Shown here piece after piece: positions 49,301 to 59,600 of a DNA stretch of 64,000 nt. The translations under genes were made by a program, and so were the position numbers. Source of the stretch: Plumapathes pennacea (lineage: Eukaryota > Cnidaria > Anthozoa > Antipatharia > Myriopathidae); assembly GCA_964036295.1 (NCBI GenBank), contig OZ038473.1, positions 11,412,501-11,476,500 on the forward strand, read 5' to 3'. The notes beneath the pieces were generated by a model. It made no database searches and was not told the origin of the DNA. It saw only the letters and a list, made by a program, of their open reading frames with translations. Positions within the stretch are counted from its first letter, which is position 1, and each line of letters starts with the position of its first letter.

Positions 49301-52300
49301 ATGAGTTATTGTGTCCTTATTTTTCAGTCTTAGGTCACCACGTAAGGCCCCTGCTGCGGGAGACGAGCCCCTCGCAGATGATGATGTGGTCGTTTTAGCT
49401 GATGAGGAGACTGGAGAGTTTAGACCTGGTAATACGGTTAATTATTCTTTTATTTTGTAATTAATTCCCTGAGCGTTTCTTCTCAGACGTAAACTGGCCA
49501 AACGATCTCAGGTTGGTGGACTAGGATCCGTAACAAGCTTTCTCTTTTACTACTAACAGTGGAATCCCCGACGACCCCTGCGAAAGAGGACCAGCAGAAG
49601 GTGTGTGCGTTAGTTAAATACATTTTCCATTTCCACTGGTTTGCTGTAGTGTGAACTCTTGTTTACGTCATCGCATGATCAAAATATTGTAAGTCCTCAA
49701 CAAATTTTGACCACGTAATGACGTAAACTATGGTAAATAAGAGTCCACACCACGGCAAACCAGTGGAAATTTGTTTTTACCACTATTTACAAATGTACAA
49801 GAAAGTACTGTTGTATTTCGTTGCATCGCGTGACATTTTGGCGTCAGCTTCGTTGTCTGGACTCTTATTTACCACGGTAAATCGACCAATCAGAGAGCGA
49901 GAAACTAGTGAGTTTGCGCACAAGAAAAACGGGGTTTGAATGCGAGATGAAACGCTGACCAACAAAAGTGACGTCATTAACGTCTTTCCGTGTTGGCGTT
50001 CAGCCGCAGGAAGTCGGTATGACCACGCCGCCCGTGCCAATTCCCGAGTATCTGCCGTCGCCCCCACGAAAAAGAAAAACAATCGCTGTGGACGAGAACA
50101 CACAAATGGACAGAAAAGTGCGATTGCTATCGGGACATCAACTTGAAAAGGAATCGGTAAGTGAGATTGGTTTGGTTGTATTAAGTTCACAGTGTAGTAT
50201 TAATGTGCAGCGGTGCTACCCATTAACCAGTTTGGTGTTTTGGAACACAGTGACGGGAAATAGAATGTGATGTCGGCTTTTCGAGCAATTTTGTCTGAAA
50301 TACAGTCAAACCTCTGAGCGGACACCATCTAAGGCGAACAGCATGCAGATTTGGTCCTTGCCGATTTTCACTTGTTTCTCTGTAACTGAACTCTCTCTAA
50401 GGCGAACTGCATGCAGATTTGGTCCTTGCTGATTTCTACTTGTTTCTCTGTAACTGAACTTTCTCTAAGACGGACAGCATGCAGATTTGGTCCTTGCTGA
50501 TTTTTACTTGTTTCTCTGTAACTGAACTTTCTCCAAGACGGACACTAAATGCTAGTACCGAAGGTGTCCACCATAGGGAGAGGTCATCGAATATATTTAC
50601 TCTAATTTGGTCTGGACAGGGTGCAACTTTTTGAGATACAGGTCTGAAGTAGAACAAAAATTTTGGTATTCAGGTTTGAAAAAGGGTCGAAAATTGTGCA
50701 CCATTACGTCTGAAATAGGGTGATGATTTTGAGAACCGGGCGGCACACTCCCACCCAAAAGTTTTGAGGAGTACATAAACGAGTTATTACTCACTCGAGT
50801 TTTCTTCTCAGGGCATTGGGTCGACCAGGACATCTGCAAAAGAGCTTTTCTCGTCACCATCAACTGAAGGTTTGTGAATTTTAGCAAAGATTATACATAG
50901 ATCAATTCCAACTTTAACCATCCCCCCCCCCCCCCCCCCGGGCAACCCCGGGGATTTGTCAGACCTTGTTGCCCCGGGGGCGCGGGGAATTTGTATGAGA
51001 ACCGCAAAAAGTTAAGAGGAAAAGAGTGACGACCCTGCGTGAAAGGGTTATAAGTCTCACTTTTGTTTCTGATTCCTTCGTTAATCAGTTTTACAGAATA
51101 GCTGGTTTGTTGATCTCTGGAGACGGAACGCCATCACACAGCCGTACAGCAATGAAGAGTTCCTGGAGCGTGACGCGAGGGCAACAATCGAACATTTTTC
51201 AAGTAGCTCCGATGATGAACCTGAGGTTTGAGAAATTGGATCAAGTTTACTTTAGCTGCCGTTGGTCGATGCACTGGCCCGACACTTCGAACGACGGTGG
51301 TCGACAATCGGTCGATCCGTCGGGCGACTGCCCATCATCGATCGATGGCAGCTAAAGGACACTTGAGAAAAAATTACACATCACTTAGTAAGCAAACAAA
51401 AGACAGTGAATACAAAACAGGAAAAAAGGGAAAAATTCAATATTCAAAGTGCCGTGTGGGACTTCCAGCAATCGCTAAAACTTGCTATATTTGTCTTGCT
51501 ACGCAACCCCCAAGGGGAGGGGGGCGGGGTGGGACCGGCACACCCTATGATTGGCTGTACGAGGACTCAGACTCGATTTACGTTAAAATGATTAACGTTT
51601 GAAAATTATCTCTTTAGTTTTGTGCTTTGGGATGCGGCTTATCTACCAACATGCAATAGAATTGTGAATACCAATAAAACCAATACCTCTGTGTTAGATC
51701 CCGCGGGCGGAAGACATATCAGATGTGGAGATTCCCCGACGTGACGTCAGAGATGTATCGTCAGATTTCGAGATGTCAAACCGCAGCGGTCTGGAGACTA
51801 CGCCTGACAGCCAGCTCGGTAAGATCTTGACGGCACCTCCATTGGTCAGCGTTTGTCAGGCGTGCAACTGGCTGACGTTAATTCGTTCAACGTATTATTG
51901 TCCAGTGCGCGCTGTCCTTGGTCACTATGCACGTTATGTGCGATAACTTATTGTGTTCCATCTCGTTACAGAGAGATCATCAATTGGAGAACATCGTCAA
52001 CCCAAGCTGGACTCCACTCCGCAGAGAAAGTATGGAAATTCGCTATGCTTCCACTATCATATTCGGCTCCCGACCACGTATCGACCCAAAGGCGTTAACT
52101 GATGTTATTTTCCCCTGTGCCCGACCACACACCGATTGCATTCCGACCACGTACGATCACATACCGACTATGCTCCGACCACATACCGACCAGGGCCCGG
52201 TTTTTCGAAAGCCGATTAAGCTAATCCAGGATTAACGAAGTTCTTTCTCTCAACCCCGCTGCCAGTAAACTGCAGAGTTTTGTTCGAAGATGGATTAAAA

Positions 52301-54668
52301 AGCTTGTTCCAGCTTAAAAACGCATAAAGGAAGTTGTTGTGGACGAAACCTTCGCATTTTCAGGCATATAAATGACATGAAACTTTAGACCTAATCCAGG
52401 ATTAGCCTAATCGTGCTTTGAAAAACCGGGCCCTGTGCGATGCCGCAAGAAGCAAACTTTCCTGTCTCTTATTTGTCTTCTGTTCCTATTCACTCAGATC
52501 GTCTATCACTATGAGTCCTGGACTGTCGCCTATAATCGACAGGGAAATCGAAGACATCGCTGAGATTGATGACAACCAGGTTCCACTGCCCACAATTGGT
52601 TAGTAGTGACGTCATAAAAAATTAACGCGGGGAGTTCAAAGGGGATTTCAGGGCCATCTAAGGTCTAACTCAGTGAGGCAAATTTTCTTAGACATGCAAC
52701 TTGCTACGCAAAGAAACCCTAGTTACGATTTCTCCCGAACTTTTCTCGGCACAAACGTTTCAAGAAATCGCGTGCATTTTTTGTCATATCACTTATCACT
52801 TATCATGAATAATAATTTTTCTCGAGACTTACTGTATCACAAAATAACCAAAACCAATTTGAAGTGATTATTTGATGAAACGGCCCTGGAATTTCACAGC
52901 TTTTGACACGTCAATGCAATGTACCGAAAGGCGCCGTCCCGTCTACTGTCGGCCTTTGTTATAAAACACCGTTTTTATACTTTCGAGACTCGAGTCCATC
53001 CACACGAACTGCGCGATTTTCGAGCACGAAGAAGGATGAAGGATAAAGATGGTGATATTTAACGCTCGGCGAACGAAGGCTGCGATTACGGTATAATGCG
53101 ATTAGGTGTTTTGTTGACAGGAAACGGAACAGAAGCCGTGTCGTGTCCATTGATGTTCACTGCCAAAATTTATTAGAAGCAGATGCACGGAATGTTTAAC
53201 CAAATTTTCACTGCTGAATGTACAAGTTACGAGCACGACTGAACTTCCTGAAAAAATAGTCTAAACGGATACCGCAGCGAAGAATGCTTCTACGGAATAC
53301 GCCAACGAAATAGCACGAAGATCAACATACTGGTTTTTATAGTCACGTAAATACATTTAGTTTTTTCTAATTCCAAAAATTCTCATTCAAATTTTCATTT
53401 CGTTTTTGTACCCAGTCTGCATTTTATACCTGGTCTGCAGTCTGCTCTTTTATACTGACCGGTTTCATAACCACAAAATTGTCTTTTTGTCTTTACTTCC
53501 TCGTACGTCGCGTTGGTCTTTGGCGCTTCGGTGATTTCTTCACTGCGGTGCGTCAGAAATGTACCACCACTTGGGCGGCAGTAAACTTCTTCCCAACACA
53601 TCTGCCCGATGACTGATGGTCTTGATTGACTGTAATATAAAGTACGACACTTGCTGTCCGCACCGCGTCCTTGAAACCAAGGATTTCTCCCCCCCCCCCT
53701 CCCCTCCCCTCTCCTCTCCTCTCTCTCGGCTGTCAACTGCATATGTTCTTCTCTGAATGCGTCTGTCTGTTTGTTTGTCTCAGTTATATTGGCCTTTCTC
53801 AATTCTCGGCTGTCTTTCGATCTCAGAACCTTTTTTATCGTTCACTCGGCCTGTCTGTCCATCTTTTTGCCTGTCTGTCTGTCTGTCCGTCCGTCCTGTC
53901 TATCAGTAACTTCAGTTTTCTTTCTGAGTTTGTTTATCTGCCTCTGTACTGCCACAGGAGAACAACCCACGTTTATGGAAGATGAAGTCCCGTTTATGGA
54001 AGATGAAGTCGACGAACAAATGATACCGACCAAGATCTTATCACAAGTGGCAAGGTTAGTTGGCGTTCAACTTTATCATCGTTGCTTAGCAAAGTAGATG
54101 CACTGTATGTACCATTCCATTGACTCTGGTTCATCTCACAGCACCATACATAAACTGATGAGAGGCAGAGCCCAAGAAAGACTGCAATTCGATGAGATTC
54201 TTCCGTTGCGTGCAACGAGAGTTTATGCTGGGAAAACGTTTTATCAGTTACTGGGTAAGCGTTTTTCTGATAATATTGTTTGTTTCAGGGTCCGTTTTAG
54301 TCATCGGCAAGTTGGTCAAATTAAGCTAGAAAGTGTCGTTATTAACCGAAATTCGTGTTTTTGGCATTTTGAAGTTGAATGGAAAACGTTCACATTATTG
54401 TTAAGTGGATGCCTTCTTTTGTATTTTTAATTCATTTTGACAGGGAAACGTCCTCTTTTAGTTCCAACGTAAGCCTTTTAGATAAATTCATTTAGTTAAT
54501 TAATCCATTTCACGACAATTTCGGCGCCTGACTCAAGATGTGTGTTTCGTTTTCTTAACAGTTTTAAACAACGTCGGTGAAATTATTCTTCACCAAGAGG
54601 AACCATACGCCCCGATATTCATAGAAAAGGGCCCGCATTATGGGGAACTACAAGACCTCGACGCGTGA
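46305..54668 (+). CDS. REC8: Meiotic cohesin kleisin (REC8-like)
   Basis: REC8 is the meiosis-specific alpha-kleisin that closes the cohesin ring and is cut by separase. Eighteen coding exons join in frame to 570 aa (human 547): 46305-46357, 46695-46775, 46927-47030, 47394-47484, 47862-47901, 48382-48522, 48775-48890, 49328-49428, 49560-49600, 50004-50156, 50812-50869, 51089-51225, 51698-51818, 51972-52029, 52498-52598, 53958-54054, 54142-54254, 54562-54668. The N-terminal domain reads MFYSVDVLGRKGRLSKIWLA and RLSSHLMVGVVRIYKEQ. The middle is acidic, Ser/Pro-rich, with PPRKRKTIAVDENTQ matching the family's DKETQ block. The C-terminal winged helix reads RATRVYAGKTFYQLLVLNN and ILHQEEPYAPIFIEKGPHY. 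The size and the C-terminus favour REC8 over RAD21/RAD21L. Most exons are not recoverable from single long ORFs. Introns are dense in MITEs. Confidence 0.88.
47500..47770. mobile_element. MITE family C copy (REC8 intron 4)
   Basis: Starts gatccaaggaggtgggggtgg with ggggctcccatatac and contains tgctgtcccaagggctattg, ggcctggtatagggtgtc, ggcatacccctacccaaaat, in the same order as family C elsewhere. Confidence 0.7.
48708..48737. repeat. Poly-C tract
   Basis: About 28 C residues in REC8 intron 6, 40 bp before exon 7. The copy number may be an assembly guess. Confidence 0.85.
48988..49219. mobile_element. MITE-like element with 'cgttttcaaa' motifs (REC8 intron 7)
   Basis: Bounded by ccttagcctgcaatgcaacc and gtgtggacgtagcc. 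The interior has several inverted pairs (aaaacgatgcattgaaagc; gctgacgttttcaaa; gaaaactgatgcgttttcaa). The boundaries are approximate. Confidence 0.5.
49616..49783. mobile_element. Foldback MITE family F (REC8 intron 9)
   Basis: The left arm 49625-49672 (tttccatttccactggtttgc, gtgtgaactcttgtttacgtc) and right arm 49720-49780 (gacgtaaactatgg, aagagtccacaccacggc, aaaccagtggaaatttg) are inverted copies of each other with a few mismatches. Confidence 0.8.
50300..50592. mobile_element. MITE carrying a 68-bp internal tandem repeat (REC8 intron 10)
   Basis: The ends aacctctgagcggacacc and ggtgtccaccatagggagagg are imperfectly inverted. Inside, a 68-bp unit is repeated three times, starting at about 50331, 50399 and 50467, each with gcatgcagatttggtcc and acttgtttctctgtaactg. 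Confidence 0.8.
50620..50775. mobile_element. MITE family C fragment (REC8 intron 10)
   Basis: Contains gatacaggtctgaagtag, tattcaggtttgaaaaaggg, gtctgaaatagggtga and ggcggcacactcccacccaaaa, all shared with the complete-looking copy at 60515-60965. A poly-C run at 50922-50939 lies just right of exon 11. Confidence 0.75.
51248..51358. mobile_element. Short foldback element (REC8 intron 12)
   Basis: About 110 bp with the end ctttagctgccgttggtcga inverted at the other end as tcgatcgatggcagctaaag. The centre is itself rich in inverted 'ggtcgac/gtcgacc'-type words. Confidence 0.7.
52066..52192. repeat. Degenerate 'ccgaccacatac' tandem repeat (REC8 intron 14)
   Basis: Five or more irregular copies of cgaccacgtat / cgaccacacaccgat / cgaccacataccgac are spread over about 125 bp. 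Confidence 0.6.
52193..52432. mobile_element. MITE family E, complete copy (REC8 intron 14)
   Basis: 240 bp with long inverted termini: gggcccggtttttcgaaagc and gctttgaaaaaccgggccc at the edges, then gattaagctaatccaggatta and taatccaggattagcctaatc. A second copy is at 37425-37605. Confidence 0.9.
52599..53957. other. REC8 intron 15 (1.36 kb), no gene seen
   Basis: The largest REC8 intron. It contains a C/T-rich stretch at 53690-53730 and a (TGTC)n-like tract at 53865-53905. Minus-strand open frames here are Arg/Lys/Glu-rich readings of these repeats and are not supported as genes. Confidence 0.5.
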
Positions 54669-56452
54669 ACGTCGAAAGCATGCAGAATCAAGTACGCATT
54701 CCTTTATACTTTTTCAGTTCTGAAGAGTTGATCTCATTTCCCAGTTCTATCTATATTTCAGTAATACCGTGTGCTATTCACACTTGATTAAGGATGACAA
54801 AATGTGACGAATAATGTTGGCAAATCAGACAAACCTGTAAAGGTGTACTCCGCTATTCGTGTTTTATTGCGGTAGCGGATTACTCTGTGTTAAGGTTGTG
54901 CGTGCGTCGATTTGTCACTACACGTTGCTTCGCGTGCTTACGCAAAACAAAAGCTGTTTTCTTTAGGCAAAGAAAACTAGCTTTGTTTATGAAATGAGCA
55001 ATCCTCCGTTTTCTGTAAGCTTCTTAACTTAAGCCCTCTTCATTGCTTCGAGTTCCGCACAGGTGAAAACATTGATAAACGTGTCAGGCACTTACGGTAG
55101 ATGACAGGTCTAATCTCAACGAACTGTAAGTTCGTTATTGGATTAAATTGTTTGACACGTAAGAATTGTTTCTGAAATGGCCTATAATTATTGTTTTGCT
55201 CTTGAATCACTCTAAGGCTAACTATCACGTGTTGGAAGCAAAGAAAGCTAACAATGCGAAGGCCTTGAGTACGAGCTTGACGATCGCCAATGTAGTGCAA
55301 GCACCGCGTCCTTGTTGGCCAAGTAAAATGTCTGCGAGACATTTTACTAACAAAAGGCCCGTTGTAGGTTCATTTTTCGGGTTTACTGTATTCAAATAAT
55401 GTTTGAAGGAGTTCACCCAGTGTTAAAGTGGAAATTGTACAATAGCCTAAAAATGTAATACAGTTAGAGCCGCCACATTTCAAAAGTTTGCGAGCCGTCT
55501 TTTCCAACACGAAGCTAAGACGTATGGATTTATTTATTTAATACAAGCGACACTTAAGATATATATATTTATCTCCCACTTTTGTGAGATATTTCTAGAA
55601 TCATCCATGATTTGAAAGGGGCTTTGCTTTTTACGCTTTCGTCCCATATGGCCTTTTTAAAGGACTTTAAATTATTCATATAACGTCTATTAAATAGCTT
55701 ATAAGACTTGAAATATAACCTTAGTGTAATTCATTTCCAACCCTTTTTGTCTCACACCAGAGAACTTGACGTTTGAAAACTTGATTAGATGAAAGCTGGT
55801 TGAACACTAGATTCTCAATTCATCATTTGCACTTCTGTCATTAGGGTTTAAATGGAAACTTACCAAATTCCTCTCAGAGGTCCTTGTATATTAGCATGCG
55901 TTCAGATATTTGCCTTAGAGAATGAAATTATCTCTATAAAATTTATAACTATACTATTTTTTTCCACTAAATGTTATTTTTGATCGTCACTTGCGCATAG
56001 TTTCAGATGATTAACTTATGAAGGTTTTTCTTGTATGATCGATTCTGAGTGAAAAAAAAATAGCCAACACGGAGCGAATTACTTCAACTTCAAACCGCAT
56101 ACCGCTACAACCCTCAAATTGCAGCACATTGCTAATTTTAGGGTGCTTTGTCGCCTGGTGCAACTTTTTTCTACCGCTAATGTTTTGTGTATTGATACAA
56201 AAGAAGGACACGCCTTCTGTGAGCGTCTGTTTCTCCTGGCTCTGTTCCTGGCTTTCTGGTTACTTCTTCTTTGCTTCTTTGCCTTTGGTTCTTTCCTTCA
56301 GTTTCCTGTCTTTGCCTCCAGATGTAACAGCTTCTTGATTCCTTTTGGTTATTCAATTAAAGCATGAAACTACCTATGACAGAAAACCCAATGTTAGACA
56401 AAGTGGGTGATCAATTTGCTTCTTGTGAAACAACAAGCAGCATTACAAACAA

Positions 56453-56496
<44 letters not shown>

Positions 56497-56667
56497 ACAA
56501 AAAGAGTGCGGGTGTCTGATGAGGGATTCCAAACACTGAGAACCACTGGTCACTCACTCACGACAGACTTTATGTGGCTCAATACTTCTGACATGTGCGA
56601 CCAACAGAGAATAAACAAACTCACACAACAAGTAACAAACAATAACAAAGAAACAAGTGGTCCCTAC
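54669..56667. other. Convergent 3' flanks of REC8 and the Ig-domain gene
   Basis: About 2 kb. The missing last exon(s) of the Ig-domain gene (end of the membrane segment and cytoplasmic tail, entered in phase 1) should lie here. A purine-rich minus-strand stretch at about 56170-56350 could encode a basic tail in more than one frame, but no junction is decisive. A (CAA)n run is at 56457-56497. Confidence 0.45.
56457..56497. repeat. (CAA)n microsatellite
   Basis: About 13 CAA units on the plus strand downstream of the Ig-domain gene's last identified exon. Confidence 0.95.
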
Positions 56668-59600
56668 CGAGAATCACGAGAAGCCCATACGTTGCTGCTT
56701 CCCGCCAAACAATTCTGCCGGCACTTGACAACGCGTGGATGGTCGAGTTTGTTGGGGGCCAGGTCGTGTGCTCATTGGTTGGAAGCGTCTCGGTCGAGGT
56801 ACTGGTGTCGAGAGTAGAACTAATGTGCACGGAGGGCTGATTGGACGAGCTGCCGGACGGAGTCGTCTCTGGTTTCGAAAAATGAGAGAGTTTTCAGAGA
56901 ACCGATCGAGCACAATGACGTTGTGATGGCGTCAAAAATTAAATAAAATTAAGTCATTTATCTCTACCAAAATATTTCTTTTTTCTATAATGAATTATGC
57001 CTGGGTTGACGTTACGTCATTAGCATATTCGAAATATAAACCTGTATAACTCACTGGCGCAACACTCAAAGCAAGACAAATTCTACTAGTCAATTATCTA
57101 CGACGAATGACTTATCGAGACTTACTGTGACAGTCGACAGGAAAAACGTTTACGATGTGAAACTCAGGTGTTGATTGGTCCATTTTTAGCACTTCGCAGC
57201 CGTATTCCTTCATGCCATTATTTTTGACGTTTAACAAAATGAGCGAGGTGTTTTTCACTTTGTATAAAGCCATGTTCTTTCGACCCGAAACGCTACAACC
57301 GAAGGTTCTGTTGCAATAACTTAGATTTTCCCAGCGAGTAGGCAGCCCTAGACTCCACTGTAGGTCTCTAAAGTTCAGGGGATCCACTCTTCTCACGGAG
57401 TCGCACTCGAGAATTTTCTGTTGTCCAACACAAGCAGTAACGTTTTCTTGAGTTGTGTAACCTGGCGAACAAACAACGAAGTGTCATTTGCATGATTCTC
57501 TGTCTATTTAACCCTTTTTGGTACATGTTCAACTTTGTTCACATGTTCAAGACTGTTCAACTTTTCCTACAACTTGTCTCGCAATTTTCGTTGCGTTTCA
57601 CGTTGCAAAGAAGAGGTGTCGCACGCGAAATTTCTGTTGCAACTTGTATCATGGCGTCGCGTTTCAAGTTGCAAGAAAAATAGCCTCGTGTGACAAAATA
57701 CGAAAGAAAAAAAGCCCGGTATTTGGCTCTTTTTCAAACGGTTTAAGATTTATTCTTATTTCTTCAAATAGAGAAATTGATTTAGTATTAAAATCTAATT
57801 ATTTTTGTCGGACAACGCTCGGAACGCCATCTTGGATGACGTCACAGACATGCGCAGAGGTACTCTATAGAAACTTACATCTGTCTACACGTATGGATAC
57901 CACGTCCCATTCGGGCGAGGAACTGTCTATTTTGTCCACCTCACATCCAAATTCGAGGTTAGTTTCTTGCAATAATTTAATGGTTAGAGAGCCATCTTTA
58001 GTGTCCTTCACAGAGAAGACCTTTTTCCATTGAGCCGACAAATCGTAATTGGTACACTTCAGTTTATCGTCACAGTACGTGATGCTGGTGTTCCAATCAG
58101 TGGAGCCCGGACCACGGACTCTCCACCAGAGATTTCTGTAGTTCGCTGGTTTCACTCGTTTGTATGCTTGGCATGTCAGTGTTAGCTCTTGTCCCGTGCA
58201 AACCTGACGGTTGATTTGGCCTCCTGTCGAGAAAAAGTCAGCCGTCTTGATGTTAATCTTTGGACAAGAGGGAAGAAGATAGGAGGAAGAGGAGAAGGAT
58301 GAAGGGGAGAAGACGAAGAGAAAATGGGAGAAGGATAATAAGAAAACGATCCTAATTATGAACAAGAAGAAGAGGAAAGAATAGGAAGAAAGGTAAAGGA
58401 GAGAAGGGGAAAAAGGAAAAGAGGAAAAGCCACAAACAGAAAGAAGAGATGACTACTTCAAGAGACAAAAACCAGAGAGCGAGAGTGAAAACAACAAAGA
58501 ACGAAGAAAGAGAGGAAGATTACAACGAACAAGAAGAAGTTGCAAAAAGGTTACGAAAACAAGAATAGCAAGTTGACTACTTTGACCAAGAAGAACGCAA
58601 GGGATGGGGAAGGAAGTCGAAGGGAAGGGCAAAGAAACGCTACCTTTGACTGAGTCTAGTCCATAATACAGGTATCCTGGAAAAGAATGAATGGCAAGTT
58701 AACCTCTGAGGATTTCTACAGCAGAACGCTGCACTTGTCAGATAATACTAATGTTAGCCGGTGTGACGCTGGTCGATATTCAGCAGTGAAATTTCTCGGA
58801 AATAGTCGAAGTGTTGCATGCATCTCGTCAAAATTTGCAGTACCGCAACTCCAACTCTACGTCCCTGCTCTACGTAACCCAGAATGGACAAAATAGCAGG
58901 TTATCTCTCTTTTGGATTTGTCTCTGTGTATCGAAGAGAGAAGCTTGGCTCTGGTCAGTTGGGGTTTACCCGCCGAAAATCAAATTCTCCCAACCTTTCA
59001 GACAGGGAATGTTTACACGTGGTAACCACGTGATAGTCAGCCCTGTATCAGTTTTCGTAATTTATGCCAGGTTCTCTATTTCGCACGGACAGGAAACATG
59101 GACAGGACCATTGGACTCTTGGACTATTTTTTAGACTATTTTGTTTTTTGGACTATTTGACTAACATTTTGGAGCAAAGTTCTTGAGTGTCCCGCCTAGC
59201 GTTTGCAAATCTATGGAGTTTCGTGCAAGTATTAAAGCCGGATTAATATGAGTATATATTTGGAAAAGGATTCAGGGTCAAATCATGGAGCAAATCTGAC
59301 TAACTTTGTTGGCCGCAAAGCCCCAACAATGTTGGCTCCGCTTGAACACCCTGTTGGGTATTGTTGGCAGTTGTCGACGAAGTTTGAAACGGGTCAAACT
59401 TTCGATCTACCACGCATCAAAATTCCGACCGGAGTCACCAGGAGGTTCATGCACTCCGTAGCCCGAGGCAGTTCGCCAGTTCACTTTAACATGTTTACAC
59501 TAATGAAGTGGCCAGTTGCCTCTCATTTGAGGCAGGTTGATCCATCCCGAGTCAGCTTTGCTTCTACTTTTGCGAATGCCGCCTTAAGCTCCCAAACGTG

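Noticed and set aside
50004..50155. Treating the kleisin gene as RAD21 instead of REC8
   Set aside because: Length (570 aa), the N-terminal sequence after IWLA, and the C-terminal EPYAPIFIEKGPHY end fit REC8 better. RAD21L is kept as a weaker alternative pending a tree.
53395..53802. 135-codon minus-strand ORF, Arg/Glu/Gly-rich
   Set aside because: It covers C/T-rich low-complexity sequence in REC8 intron 15 and has no family resemblance.
57865..58365. Hydrophobic N-terminus MFIIRIVFLLSFS upstream of the first Ig domain as a signal peptide
   Set aside because: It is translated from a purine-rich low-complexity intron stretch. A proper acceptor at 58224 and phase-matched upstream exons (58644-58676, 63119-63155) give a better start.
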